Positions 29,543-38,356 of a DNA stretch of 64,000 bases are shown here, one piece after another. The notes beneath the pieces were generated by a model, which saw only the letters and a program-made list of their open reading frames with translations, did not search any database and was not told the origin of the DNA. Where the stretch lies: assembly GCF_000026365.1 (NCBI RefSeq), contig NC_012993.1, positions 62,001 to 126,000 of the forward strand. The letters are read 5' to 3'. The position numbers and the translations under genes are program-made. The number at the start of each line of letters is the position of its first letter. Within the stretch, counting starts at the first letter, position 1. The DNA comes from Zygosaccharomyces rouxii. Lineage: Eukaryota > Ascomycota > Saccharomycetes > Saccharomycetales > Saccharomycetaceae.

Positions 29543-29955
29543 GGTGTCGATTAATCTAGGTGGATATAGTGGGACTCAGCGTATTGTCTATCTACCTTCT
29601 TTTATTGCTGGATATTTCTTACGCGTAAGATCAAAGTTTCACGTGATGGGATGGTATGAATAGTATATTGACTATAAGGTAATTGAATTCGCTTGGCAAT
29701 GTTATAGCATTCTTAGAGGTTCCAATTGGCCTCCTTTAATGACTTATTCTCACTACCTTGGTTCTTTAATCCTTTTACTTGAAAGAGTTTGATGAGATGT
29801 ATTTAGGATTCGAAAGTTAGGGAAGACGGAACAAAACAACTTAAAATTACCCAACAAACAAGTTTTATAGGCAAAAATACTGGTCAACCGAAGCCATTTG
29901 GGTTCTTAGTTATCGTTTTAATTGAATCCTTGCCATCAGAAATTAATTTGTTACC
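29543..29955. other. Intergenic: DPB2 / NBP1-like shared promoter
   Basis: About 410 nt between divergent genes. Apart from the MCB and CACGTG boxes near DPB2 it is A/T-rich with no further gene seen. Confidence 0.5.
29621..29626. promoter_or_regulatory. MCB box upstream of DPB2
   Basis: ACGCGT 79 nt before the DPB2 start. A CACGTG box follows at 29640-29645. MCB elements bind MBF (Mbp1-Swi6) and drive late-G1 transcription of replication genes in S. cerevisiae. Confidence 0.65.
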
Positions 29956-30996
29956 ATGCTGGAGTCAGTTCGAGGATTTATTGGTGATATATTAGGATAT
30001 CAAGCAACTGATCCTAGAAAGAAAGAATACGGCAGTTTAGATGATGTTAGAACCAGTAACAGACAAGGAGGTAGTGGTTCGCATGCACGCTTAGATCGTA
30101 ATAGATTGCGTAGAAGGCGAGCTATCGCTAGCAATGGCGATTCAGCTAATAGCAGGAAATATGTGAGACCCCAGGACGGCAATAGAGTTAATAAGATGAG
30201 GAATCCTTCCGCAAGGACTGGACCTGGTACATTGAGTAAGCTGATGAAATCTATCAAGAATGTGTTTTCTACTGAGGATCAGGATTTAACCCTAATGCAA
30301 CAGGCATGTGGTAATACTAATGCTATGTTACCACCAGCAGCTAGAAGAGGCGCCCACCAAGGAGCAGAAGGACGGAAGAAACTCAGAGATAGGATCGTTA
30401 GAAGTGAAGCATTCAAAAGAAAACTGCTTGAAATCAAGTACGATGATCGCATGTTAGAACAGGTACGTCGTGGAAGATCCGTATCCGGCAGTAGAAGAAG
30501 AATCGGCGAAGGGTATCAAGGTATCGAACCATTGCAAGACGATAAAGTGGGTCTACTGCAGAGAAAATTGCAAGAGTTAGATTCTAAAGTACAGGATATG
30601 GATAAAGAGTTGCAAATCACTCAAAAAAAATTGAAATTTGCTCAAGAGAAAAATACGCTTTTGGAATCGTTGTTGGATGATGCTAATATCGATAGCGAAT
30701 ACGTCAAATCTCGTAGGGATATCAAAAACTTACAAAAAGAAAACTTAAAACCGGAAGCCGAATTACCACCTTCGCCAAGAAGATCAGTCAATCCGCTTTT
30801 CACTTCAAGCCCCATGCGTAAGCCTCCTTCTGTACAAGACCAAGAACAAGAACAAGTACAGGGACAGGGACAGGATCCGACCCAAAACTTTTACAGCAAG
30901 TATCCCAAGATTCCAGAGACTGAACTGCTTGTACAGGGACGTGATCGAACCTCTATGTCGCCTATAAGAATTGATTATTCAAAGTATTCCACGTGA
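29956..30996 (+). CDS. NBP1: Nbp1 / YPR174C family spindle pole body protein
   Basis: 346 residues, closer in length to Nbp1 (YLR457C, 319) than to its S. cerevisiae paralogue YPR174C (221). The N-terminus MLESVRGFIGDILGY is a likely amphipathic helix, the feature by which Nbp1 binds the inner nuclear membrane. A basic, Ser/Arg-rich region follows (about 35-185), then a coiled coil (about 195-240, with LLQRKLQELDSKVQDMDKEL) and a disordered Gln/Pro-rich tail. Nbp1 works with Mps2, Bbp1 and Ndc1 in inserting the duplicated spindle pole body into the nuclear envelope. The gene sits where S. cerevisiae has YPR174C, while NBP1 is on chromosome XII; a single gene here is the expected non-duplicated state. 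I infer Nbp1-like function. Confidence 0.82.
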   Translation: MLESVRGFIGDILGYQATDPRKKEYGSLDDVRTSNRQGGSGSHARLDRNRLRRRRAIASNGDSANSRKYVRPQDGNRVNKMRNPSARTGPGTLSKLMKSIKNVFSTEDQDLTLMQQACGNTNAMLPPAARRGAHQGAEGRKKLRDRIVRSEAFKRKLLEIKYDDRMLEQVRRGRSVSGSRRRIGEGYQGIEPLQDDKVGLLQRKLQELDSKVQDMDKELQITQKKLKFAQEKNTLLESLLDDANIDSEYVKSRRDIKNLQKENLKPEAELPPSPRRSVNPLFTSSPMRKPPSVQDQEQEQVQGQGQDPTQNFYSKYPKIPETELLVQGRDRTSMSPIRIDYSKYST

Positions 30997-31167
30997 GAAT
31001 GTTCCCGTTACCCGGTGCGGTTTATTCGGTCTTCCGAGGTGAAGGTAAACTGGGACCATCACTCAATTAATCGATGAAGAAGGTTGACCTAACGACACTC
31101 CTAAAGATATAGAAGGTACAGACCCTCACCCAGCAAGAATCGCTGTTATACTGTTCGTTGTTGCTGT

Positions 31168-31192
31168 TCGTTGTTGTTGTTGTTGTTGTTGT
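31168..31192. repeat. GTT trinucleotide run upstream of VPS4
   Basis: About eight GTT/TTG units in the VPS4 5' leader, ending about 45 nt before its ATG. A similar but broken run (GTTCGTTGTTGCT) precedes it. Confidence 0.8.
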
Positions 31193-31235
31193 ATAGTTGC
31201 CCAAGGTGAAAAAGATACGAAAGAAGTGCTTGTAA

Positions 31236-32519
31236 ATGAGCACGGGGGATTTCTTAACCAAAGGTATTGAGTTAATCCAGAAGGCTATTGACTTCGACAC
31301 TGCTACGCAGTACGAAGAAGCGTATACTGCTTATTACAATGGTCTCGACTATTTGATGCTGGCATTGAAGTACGAGAAGAATCCAAAATCCAAGGATCTG
31401 ATTAGAGCTAAATTTACCGAGTATTTGAATAGAGCTGAACAATTGAAGCAACATCTAGAGACAGAAGAGGAGAATAAAAAGAATGGTTCTAAAAATGCAT
31501 CTCCAAGTAGAAAAGTTACAAGTGATGAGGATTCAGAGGATTCGAAGAAATTGAGAGGCGCGTTGTCCGGAGCTATTTTAACTGAAAAGCCAAACGTACG
31601 GTGGGAAGATATTGCTGGTTTAGATTCTGCCAAAGAAGCATTGAAAGAAGCTGTGATTTTACCTGTGAAATTCCCCCATCTCTTTAGAGGTAATAGGAAA
31701 CCCACATCGGGGATCTTGTTATATGGACCACCAGGTACAGGTAAATCTTACTTAGCTAAGGCGGTGGCCACAGAAGCAAACTCTACGTTCTTTAGTATAT
31801 CTTCCAGTGATTTGGTCTCCAAATGGATGGGTGAATCAGAAAGATTGGTTAAGCAACTATTTGCGATGGCTAGAGAGAATAAGCCCTCGATCATCTTTAT
31901 CGACGAAGTTGATGCACTAATGGGTCAAAGAGGTGAAGGTGAAAGTGAAGCAAGTAGAAGAATCAAGACGGAATTATTGGTGCAGATGAACGGAGTGGGG
32001 ACAGATTCTGATGGTGTTTTAGTATTGGGTGCTACTAACATTCCATGGCAATTGGATAGTGCCATTAGGAGAAGATTTGAAAAAAGAATATATATCCCAC
32101 TGCCAGATCAAAGTGCTAGAACTAGAATGTTTGAAATTGACGTTGGTGAGACACCATGCTCATTAACCAAGGAAGAATTTAGACAGCTGGGTGAGTTGAC
32201 AGAAGGTTATTCAGGTAGTGATGTTGCCGTTGCCGTTAAGGATGCGCTCATGGAACCAGTTAGAAGGATTCAGAGTGCTACCCATTTCAAAAATGTTTCC
32301 ACAGTGGAAGGTCAAAGGAGATTAACGCCTTGTTCACCAGGTGATAAGGGCGCAATTGAATTGAATTGGGTTGATATCGAAGCTGATGAATTACAAGAGC
32401 CAGAATTAACCATTAAGGATTTCCTCAAGGCAGTGAAGATTACGAGACCAACGGTAAATGAAGAAGACATAAAAAGGCAACTAGAGTTCACTCGTGATTT
32501 CGGACAAGAGGGAAATTGA
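31236..32519 (+). CDS. VPS4: AAA ATPase Vps4 (ESCRT-III disassembly)
   Basis: 427 residues (437 in S. cerevisiae). An MIT domain occupies about residues 1-78 and binds MIM motifs of ESCRT-III. After a charged linker comes the AAA module: Walker A GPPGTGKS at about 164-171, Walker [11 protein letters not shown] at about 219-228 with catalytic Glu224, and the arginine-finger region RRRFEKRIY. The beta domain and C-terminal helix follow ([13 protein letters not shown] and [12 protein letters not shown]). Vps4 oligomerises on endosomes, with Vta1, and uses ATP to pull apart ESCRT-III in multivesicular body sorting. Orthologue of YPR173C. The first ATG is 31236; the 5' leader has a GTT repeat. Confidence 0.98.
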   Translation: MSTGDFLTKGIELIQKAIDFDTATQYEEAYTAYYNGLDYLMLALKYEKNPKSKDLIRAKFTEYLNRAEQLKQHLETEEENKKNGSKNASPSRKVTSDEDSEDSKKLRGALSGAILTEKPNVRWEDIAGLDSAKEALKEAVILPVKFPHLFRGNRKPTSGILLYGPPGTGKSYLAKAVATEANSTFFSISSSDLVSKWMGESERLVKQLFAMARENKPSIIFIDEVDALMGQRGEGESEASRRIKTELLVQMNGVGTDSDGVLVLGATNIPWQLDSAIRRRFEKRIYIPLPDQSARTRMFEIDVGETPCSLTKEEFRQLGELTEGYSGSDVAVAVKDALMEPVRRIQSATHFKNVSTVEGQRRLTPCSPGDKGAIELNWVDIEADELQEPELTIKDFLKAVKITRPTVNEEDIKRQLEFTRDFGQEGN

Positions 32520-32641
32520 ACTTCAAAATACAACAAGCACATATATAATATTATTAATCTTCTTTTCTTACTTCTCTTTCATTAACCCGTACAAACTACA
32601 TAAAACATATACTTATAACAATAGGAGAAATAGAGACGTAA

Positions 32642-33238
32642 TCAGTTATAGACCTTAGTGTTATTTTCTGTATCGGAAACTTTGGCGGATTCAATCTGTA
32701 CCTTAACAACGACCGTGTTAGCATGTTGGATGAAAACGTGAGCATCTGGATTAACTCTTAGCAGTAAATCTTTGTAGTATTTAGATTCGTCACTAGAAGG
32801 ATTAACAACGGATGCTGAACCCCTCAGGTTTGCACTCATTTGGAATAACTCAGCTTGATTCAATTCTTGCAACAGGTTTAGAAGTTTGCTTGGATGTTCT
32901 TGAGTCTCATCGTTATTGTCAGGGGTTGGGCTTTGAGACAAACTGTGCTTCCTTACAGAGAGATTCTTAGCGGTAATCCAATCATGGAATAATAATGAAA
33001 CTTTGGGGTTATCGCAAATGTTACGGTACTTCTCGGTATTAGTCAAAGTGGCAAAAACAATATAATCTTTATCAGCACCATCTTCACCCTTTTCATAGCT
33101 CTTACCAATAGGTACATAAATATAGTTCATTAATGATATTGTAGGTATACAGTCTTTGGAACATGTCGCCACATGAACGTACTTGGATGTTTTAATGAGT
33201 TCAAACAGATGTGGTGGGAACTTCTCAGTAAAAGACAT
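32642..33238 (-). CDS. FMN-binding split-barrel protein of the YPR172W/YLR456W family
   Basis: 198 residues (200 and 204 in the two S. cerevisiae paralogues). The fold is that of pyridoxamine 5'-phosphate oxidase-like flavoproteins: an N-terminal LIKTSKYVHVATCSKD strand pair, ISLMNYIYVPIG, and VFATLTNTEKYRNICDNPKVSLLFHDW, which shapes the FMN site. The C-terminal VFIQHANTVVVKVQIESAKV strand is conserved. A Ser/Gln/Asn-rich loop at about 100-118 is variable. Biochemical function is unknown in yeast; the paralogues are annotated only by similarity to PNPOx-like enzymes. A single copy here, next to PDP3 (YLR455W) and VPS4 (YPR173C), is the ancestor-like arrangement of both S. cerevisiae loci. 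Confidence 0.88.
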   Translation of the reverse strand: MSFTEKFPPHLFELIKTSKYVHVATCSKDCIPTISLMNYIYVPIGKSYEKGEDGADKDYIVFATLTNTEKYRNICDNPKVSLLFHDWITAKNLSVRKHSLSQSPTPDNNDETQEHPSKLLNLLQELNQAELFQMSANLRGSASVVNPSSDESKYYKDLLLRVNPDAHVFIQHANTVVVKVQIESAKVSDTENNTKVYN

Positions 33239-33492
33239 AGTAGATATGATACTCTCGAGGTCTAATCTTTCTTCTCACCAGCAAGAACTGTTGTGGTGTT
33301 GGCAAGATTAACTAGCTACAGGGCCTGTTAAAGATCGATCATGATAACGATCTACAGTACATACACGATCATGTGATAGAAGCGTTGCAAACGAAATTAA
33401 ACATTATAACGTTAATTTGATGATTACAAACAGAATTTTATTTACTGATTTCCTTTCCATACTCTTTTTCTTCCCTCGATTATAAGTCTTTA

Positions 33493-34491
33493 TTATACAA
33501 TGGTAGTCTCAGTGGGTGCATGGTCCTGAGGTTGTTGTTGTTGCTGTTGTTGCTTTTGATCGTTGGCAAGTTTTTCTGCCTTCAATTCTGCAATTATGTC
33601 AACCCAATGAATTAATATGTCTTTGCAAATGTGATGAAATTCATCTAAGTCAGGATCATTAACAATCACTTTCAAAAGTTTATGCAATTTGGATTCTCTT
33701 AGAGCATCGATATCGAAAAATGGAGGATCACAAGCCAAATTTTCAGATATTTTGTTCAAAAGTTTATGAGAATCCAAGATTTCTTGCTTAGAAGGTGGTG
33801 AGTCCCTTTGAACTAAATTTTGTTGTAATCTGCGGCGTATTAAAAGTGAAATTTCCACCTTTCGTGATCGATCCAACTTTGATCTTTTCCTCTTCTTATT
33901 ATTATTTGTGTTATTACTCCTGCTCAATTTAGCACTATCATCTTTGTCATCTGCCACTGATGATTGGGTATCGTTAATGTTCCTATTTTCTTGTTCTTGT
34001 TCTTCTTCTTCTTCTTCTTCTGGCTTTATGCTTCGTTTATTTTTGCTCCTGGTATTAGTTGGTATTGATTTTCTTTTCTTGGATTCTGCCTTACTCATAA
34101 AGGGATCTTCTCCCGGTAATATAGTTTCTCTGTTCAACTCCTCCTTTAATTCACCAAACCTATCCTCTTCTTTCAATCTACTCACTATGAAATCCTCTAA
34201 GCTGCTAAAACTTTGGGCTTGTCTATAAGCCTCGATCAAATCTTCCTGAGACGTCGAGGCTTCCTGCTGCAGAAAGTTTTCGGCCATTTTAGGTTCGAAT
34301 GGTCTTAGCTTATGAGGTTGCTCCCAATAGTAAGTTGGATCGTTGAAAAAACAAACTGCAATACAATTCGGCCTTCGTTTACGATAAACATCATTTCTTA
34401 ACAATCTTTGAGGGAAAACCACCGCAGGCCAAGGTGGGAAGTATCCCACTTTACATAGAACTAAATCACCAGTCTTTAATTCCTGAACCAT
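33493..34491 (-). CDS. PDP3: PWWP-domain chromatin protein Pdp3
   Basis: 332 residues (304 in S. cerevisiae). A PWWP domain occupies about residues 5-75; its signature reads PPWP at residues 19-22, and the aromatic cage that reads H3K36me3 is expected from VGYF, W21 and the CFFNDPTYYWEQ segment. The middle is charged (Lys/Arg-rich, with a Glu run near residue 160) and looks like a nuclear localisation region. A helical domain around 215-300 resembles the TFIIS N-terminal/LEDGF-type bundle. The C-terminus has a Gln run. Pdp3 is the specific subunit of the NuA3b acetyltransferase. It is YLR455W in S. cerevisiae, beside YLR456W, as here beside the same family. IOC4 also has a PWWP but is longer; synteny favours Pdp3. 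Confidence 0.88.
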   Translation of the reverse strand: MVQELKTGDLVLCKVGYFPPWPAVVFPQRLLRNDVYRKRRPNCIAVCFFNDPTYYWEQPHKLRPFEPKMAENFLQQEASTSQEDLIEAYRQAQSFSSLEDFIVSRLKEEDRFGELKEELNRETILPGEDPFMSKAESKKRKSIPTNTRSKNKRSIKPEEEEEEEQEQENRNINDTQSSVADDKDDSAKLSRSNNTNNNKKRKRSKLDRSRKVEISLLIRRRLQQNLVQRDSPPSKQEILDSHKLLNKISENLACDPPFFDIDALRESKLHKLLKVIVNDPDLDEFHHICKDILIHWVDIIAELKAEKLANDQKQQQQQQQPQDHAPTETTIV

Positions 34492-34839
34492 TTCTTAATT
34501 ACAAGGGAAACAACACTCAAACGCAGACACACACTCACGCTCAAACAGACACACCACGCAGACACACAACCTCTTCCCAAGATTTACGGCCGCCAAAAGC
34601 CTAGTTCAAAAACTCTTCCCCTGGAACGGTAAATCTCTTTGAAGTTACAAGTAGTTTGTTATTGCCATAGTTTATCTCAGTTGTACTTGTGCAGGAAAAA
34701 AAAAAAAAATATCATTCTGATATAGGGAAGTTTACCCGCATTTCGCGTCTTCAAGACGCGAAGAAAAACAAGCTCTCCGTGAATAATGATTGGTATGGAT
34801 CTATCTCGGCTAGATAGTATCATTTCCCATCGTTTCCCA
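34492..34839. other. Intergenic: PDP3 promoter and BSP1 3' flank
   Basis: About 350 nt. It contains an ACACAC/CAGACACAC-rich stretch (about 34508-34570), an A13 run near 34695-34709 and a short inverted CGCGTCTTCAAGACGCG (34745-34761) of two 7-8 nt arms around a short centre. No gene seen. Confidence 0.55.
34745..34761. repeat. Short perfect inverted repeat between PDP3 and BSP1
   Basis: CGCGTCTT and AAGACGCG flank a central C, forming a compact palindrome. It may be a binding site or a hairpin in the BSP1 3' region. It is too short to call a terminator. Confidence 0.5.
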
Positions 34840-36846
34840 TCACATCTTTATAGTACTAGGTATTCTTCTCTTTGGACCCTTTGATCTAGTTTTGTTTGCA
34901 TGGCTTAGTGTGTTTGACGAATTGCTGCTACTTAGACTCGTCGTACTGCTGTTGGTACTTGAAGGTTCTGTACTAGATGAACCAGACAGGAGAGGTTTAG
35001 AGGCCCTTAACTTTTGTGCCATTAGGACTGCCCCTAGTTCGCTCTTGACATCCTTGGGTTTTTGTTCTCCTTCAGAAGATTGTGACTGCTTCTGTTGTTG
35101 TTTTTTCAATTCTTGAGCCTTTTGCAATGCTTCTCCCATCGAAATCTTGCGAGTGGGTACTGGCGGCTGTTTACTCACTTTATTCAATTTTTCTAAATGG
35201 GCCAATGCCTCAGGAACATCCTCCGCTCTCTTTGGAGGAGGGGCCGCTCTTGATAAATGGCCTACTTTGGTTAAAGCTTCAGGTACATCTTCTTCAGGTT
35301 TTGGTGGAGGTGCTGCTTTTGACAAATTACTCAATCTTTTAAGTGCCTCAGGGAGACTTGGATTCTTTTTTGGTACTTCTGGTGGTGTGGTTTTCTTCAA
35401 TTTAGCTGTAAAGTCAGCCTCTGAATTTATTTTATTTCCATGTGAGTCGGTACGGTCTACATGGCGAAGCTTTGGTAGTACAAGTTCAGATTTTTTAGGA
35501 GGAACGTGTGGTTTGGGCTTTTCATTGGAACCTGTTGGCCTTAATTGAGCTAATCCTGCAGGTTTTTCTGGCCTAAATTCACCATCCTCAGGTGCCGTTG
35601 ATGATTTTCTCAGTGAAGCTGGTTTGCTGAGTGGTCTTGGTTTAACGATTGTAGTTGGTTTTCTTGCCGGCTTTGGTGGTGGTGGTGGTGAAGCTTTGAG
35701 AGCTGAATTGATGAAACTTTCGGTGCTAGGTTTTGAAGGTATTTTGAAAATAGTAGGGCTAGCACTGGAAGCTGTTGGTTGTGTAACTGGGGATTTTAAT
35801 GCTGAATTGATAAAACTCCCAGATCTTGTTCTTTGTAAAGAACTTTTTGGGGTGTTTGCCAATTCCAAGGGTTTATTGGGTTTGGCGGGCGGTGTCGATT
35901 TATGAGCGGCAGAATCAATAAATTGGTTTGAATGAAGGGAAGAGCTCTTAATTGGTGACTTGTTTTTTGGCGTCTCTAAGTTTGGTTCCACTTTATTTCT
36001 CTGTACAGAATCTAAGAAATCGAGATGAGATGATAAGGATGAAGGTGATTCCTTATTTGGTGAAGAAGATTTCCCATTGTCGAGTGCAAGAGTCTTTTTA
36101 GATGGCTCAAGTTCTGCCTTAAGATTGAACTTTTTAGGGCTGCTTTTTAATTCCACTTTATAAGGCGATTTAGTTGGTGAGCTTGGTGGTGAGCTTGATG
36201 GCGATCTTGGTGGTGAAATGGGTTTTCCAACATCTTTTTCAGGTTCTATATTTTCCGATTCATCTTTTGCTCTCGATCTTGATTTAGGAGGAACTGGTGG
36301 TGGTCCTCTACTTCTTGAAGTCACAGCAGGGATTGCTTCCGTCTTTCTAGATTCTAGGTTGGTACTATAATAGCTGCTACTCGGCAGAGAAGTCGTGGTT
36401 TTAGGGAACGACGGTGTTGTTACGCCATCCAATAATTTTCTTAAGCGATCATTGTCCCTAGATTTCTCATGGGGGGGAAGTGGTGCTGGAGGTTTTTCCT
36501 TAGCCTTTAACCGTTGTAAAAGAAGATAATCGTCTTCTGAAACTGTATAAGTCTTAGAATTTGTTGTTACCCTCTTGGGTGAAAAAGTCCTTTCGTAGTT
36601 ATAAGCTGATCTGTATGCTAATTCAGGTGCATCTAATGTGCTTTTTCTTGATTCACCGTCAACAATGGCTACGCCATTTTCAGAAAGCAACTTTCTTGCC
36701 CTCTCTAGACTTTCCTCAGAATACCCGCCATTCATTTCATTATTAGTAGCACCAGCAGTCGTTGTAACATCGTTATTTCCCCTCCGCTGTAAATCGTAGT
36801 CCTCTACACGTTTCAAAAATTCCTCCAGCTCTGCACTTCTTCCCAT
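34840..36846 (-). CDS. BSP1: Actin patch / cytokinesis adaptor Bsp1
   Basis: 668 residues from the ATG at 36844-36846 (576 in S. cerevisiae); the frame continues four codons upstream to a TTG. The N-terminal AELEEFLKRVEDYDLQRR and LAYRSAYNYERTFSPKR segments match Bsp1. The rest is Pro/Ser/Lys-rich and disordered, with several polyproline motifs (PPPPPKPAR, PPVPPKSR) for SH3 partners and repeated EALxxLxxLxKAAPPPK units around residues 510-585. The C-terminus carries LSHANKTRSKGPKRRIP, which matches the capping-protein-interaction consensus LxHxTxxRPK(x6)P at most positions. In S. cerevisiae Bsp1 binds synaptojanins and actin capping protein and links the actomyosin ring to Iqg1. Orthologue of YPR171W. 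Confidence 0.92.
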   Translation of the reverse strand: MGRSAELEEFLKRVEDYDLQRRGNNDVTTTAGATNNEMNGGYSEESLERARKLLSENGVAIVDGESRKSTLDAPELAYRSAYNYERTFSPKRVTTNSKTYTVSEDDYLLLQRLKAKEKPPAPLPPHEKSRDNDRLRKLLDGVTTPSFPKTTTSLPSSSYYSTNLESRKTEAIPAVTSRSRGPPPVPPKSRSRAKDESENIEPEKDVGKPISPPRSPSSSPPSSPTKSPYKVELKSSPKKFNLKAELEPSKKTLALDNGKSSSPNKESPSSLSSHLDFLDSVQRNKVEPNLETPKNKSPIKSSSLHSNQFIDSAAHKSTPPAKPNKPLELANTPKSSLQRTRSGSFINSALKSPVTQPTASSASPTIFKIPSKPSTESFINSALKASPPPPPKPARKPTTIVKPRPLSKPASLRKSSTAPEDGEFRPEKPAGLAQLRPTGSNEKPKPHVPPKKSELVLPKLRHVDRTDSHGNKINSEADFTAKLKKTTPPEVPKKNPSLPEALKRLSNLSKAAPPPKPEEDVPEALTKVGHLSRAAPPPKRAEDVPEALAHLEKLNKVSKQPPVPTRKISMGEALQKAQELKKQQQKQSQSSEGEQKPKDVKSELGAVLMAQKLRASKPLLSGSSSTEPSSTNSSTTSLSSSNSSNTLSHANKTRSKGPKRRIPSTIKM

Positions 36847-37145
36847 AATTAATAGCAACTCAATTGATTGAAAACGACTGGATATTCGGCTATTTTTGAC
36901 AATACTTCACCAGTTAATACTATTGTTTTGGTTTGGGCGCCAGAGTTCAGAGAACATTGACTACTGCTAAACACAGAATGGCAAACAATACATCACTATT
37001 AACGTCCCCTCGAAGAGGTTGTAGATGACTACAAATTATATCGTACATACTCTCATGCTAGATGAATTTTTGGAGCCTTGAGAATGATCTCAATGAAATC
37101 AGCATTATTTTTTTTATATGAGAAAATTGGAAGTGACCTCTGCAT
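36847..37145. other. Intergenic: BSP1 promoter and subunit-f gene 3' flank
   Basis: About 300 nt of mixed sequence with one T8 run (37107-37114). No gene or repeat recognised. Confidence 0.5.
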
Positions 37146-37498
37146 TTAACGCAGTGCAATGGAACGTTTCCTGCTTGCAAGGAAGACTTGAGACCCGCAA
37201 AATACAAAAAAGATCAGATAAACCAATGCCGCCAGGTATACCGTATGTGCAACCCTGTTAAATTGAATAGTTAGTATTTCTGCGAGAGAATGAAAGGATT
37301 TTTGTTTTGACTTTCTTGTTGCAATTTCGAATGAAATACATACGCAGGACCATCTTCAGGATCATTTATAGATCCTAAAAAGGATTCATGATTTGAATTG
37401 AAAAGGTGCGCAATTGGCGTAAGGATAAGTACACCAAATGCAGATAAAATGGTACAGAACCAAGCTTTACCGGGCTGATATGTTGTGTTAGTATGCAT
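37146..37498 (-). CDS. V-ATPase Vo subunit f (YPR170W-B homologue), spliced
   Basis: Two exons, 37344-37498 and 37146-37254, giving 87 residues (85 in S. cerevisiae YPR170W-B). Exon 1 starts MHTNTTYQPGKAW and runs to DDP-type INDPEDGPA; exon 2 continues VAHTVYLAALVYLIFFVF and ends RSIALR. Two hydrophobic segments (about residues 13-33 and 53-73) flank the polar loop HLFNSNHESFLGS. Splice signals are consensus: GTATGT donor at 37343-37338, TACTAAC branch point at 37276-37270 and AACAG acceptor at 37255. In S. cerevisiae this small protein was identified in cryo-EM maps of the vacuolar ATPase Vo sector as subunit f. It is easily missed because neither exon alone codes the full protein. Confidence 0.9.
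37255..37343 (-). other. Intron of the V-ATPase subunit f gene
   Basis: An 89-nt intron with perfect GTATGT, TACTAAC and CAG signals. It splits the Ala codon after DGP, consistent with the intron-containing S. cerevisiae gene YPR170W-B. Confidence 0.92.
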
Positions 37499-37773
37499 GG
37501 AGAGAAATAGGGAATCGGGAATCGGGAAAGCGATCGGCACAATCACCATATGGTAATGAATATTTGTGAGCACATCTGCTTGTGATCTGGGGACATACTG
37601 CTACAACTGGTCTCATAGTGTACTGCTACGATTTTTCCCTTTTTTCCAAACTAACTCCTGTACTTCAAGATGTGGAAAGCCCTTTTGATATTACAACAAC
37701 GTTGCAAGAGAGTAACGTGCTCTTCCTACTACACCTGGCTTTTTTCTTTTTAGGAGTTTTCAAGCAATTACAA

Positions 37774-37847
37774 GGTCTCTTGGCCCAGTTGGTTAAGGCA
37801 CCGTGCTAATAACGCGGGGATCAGCGGTTCGAACCCGCTAGAGACCA
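37774..37847 (+). tRNA. tRNA-Ile (AAU)
   Basis: 74 nt. The acceptor stem pairs GGTCTCT with AGAGACC and the discriminator is A. The anticodon AAT lies in the loop of GTGCTAATAACGC. The A box is TGGCCCAGTTGG and the B box GGTTCGAACCC. No intron. The sequence is almost the same as S. cerevisiae tRNA-Ile(AAU). A T5 run follows at 37851-37855. Confidence 0.97.
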
Positions 37848-38176
37848 TTCTTTTTCAATAATTGAATATTTTATTTTTCTTCGATTTAAGAACTGTGGTT
37901 GCCATTACAGTTGAGGCTGAACGTACCATTTCGTCTACAACTGTTGTAATATTTTCATTTTCCAAGATTTATATTTTGTTCCTGACAAATTGTTCCGCAG
38001 CTTGTCTCTTTGGAAAGAATAATAGGAATGGAATGTTCTTTATGCAACTCCAAACATCAGCAATGTGTAAGATATTTGAGTGCTTAAGTAGGCAGAGACT
38101 ACGACAGTAAATGATTTGATATCTATCAGCTACTGAACAAAACCTGTAACCTATCCCTAAGGTTTTCACAGAAGTA
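37848..38176. other. Spacer between tRNA-Ile and tRNA-Cys
   Basis: About 330 nt of A/T-rich sequence. I looked for a solo LTR, common near tRNA genes in yeasts (TG...CA ends, target-site repeats), and saw none. Confidence 0.5.
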
Positions 38177-38248
38177 GCTCGTATGGCGCAGTGGTAGCGC
38201 AGCAGATTGCAAATCTGTTGGTCCTTAGTTCGAACCTGAGTGCGAGCT
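38177..38248 (+). tRNA. tRNA-Cys (GCA)
   Basis: 72 nt. The acceptor stem pairs GCTCGTA with TGCGAGC and the discriminator is T. The anticodon GCA sits in AGATTGCAAATCT. The A box is TGGCGCAGTGG and the B box TTCGAACCT. A T7 run follows at 38251-38257. Close to identical with S. cerevisiae tRNA-Cys(GCA). Confidence 0.97.
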
Positions 38249-38356
38249 TCTTTTTTTGCCGTTTTCAACGGCTCCAATGTTGAAATATCAAAGGACTTCC
38301 TAAATAACACTTTGATTTTTCGATGTATTACTCAATGATTAATTTATATAGCTAAA

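Noticed and set aside
34992..35905. Long plus-strand frames inside BSP1 (for example 35147-35548)
   Set aside because: They mirror the Pro/Ser/Lys-rich codons of BSP1 on the other strand and show only low-complexity Leu/Gly text.
37848..38176. Solo LTR or Ty remnant beside the tRNA genes
   Set aside because: No TG...CA terminal repeats, target-site duplications or retrotransposon coding traces were seen.
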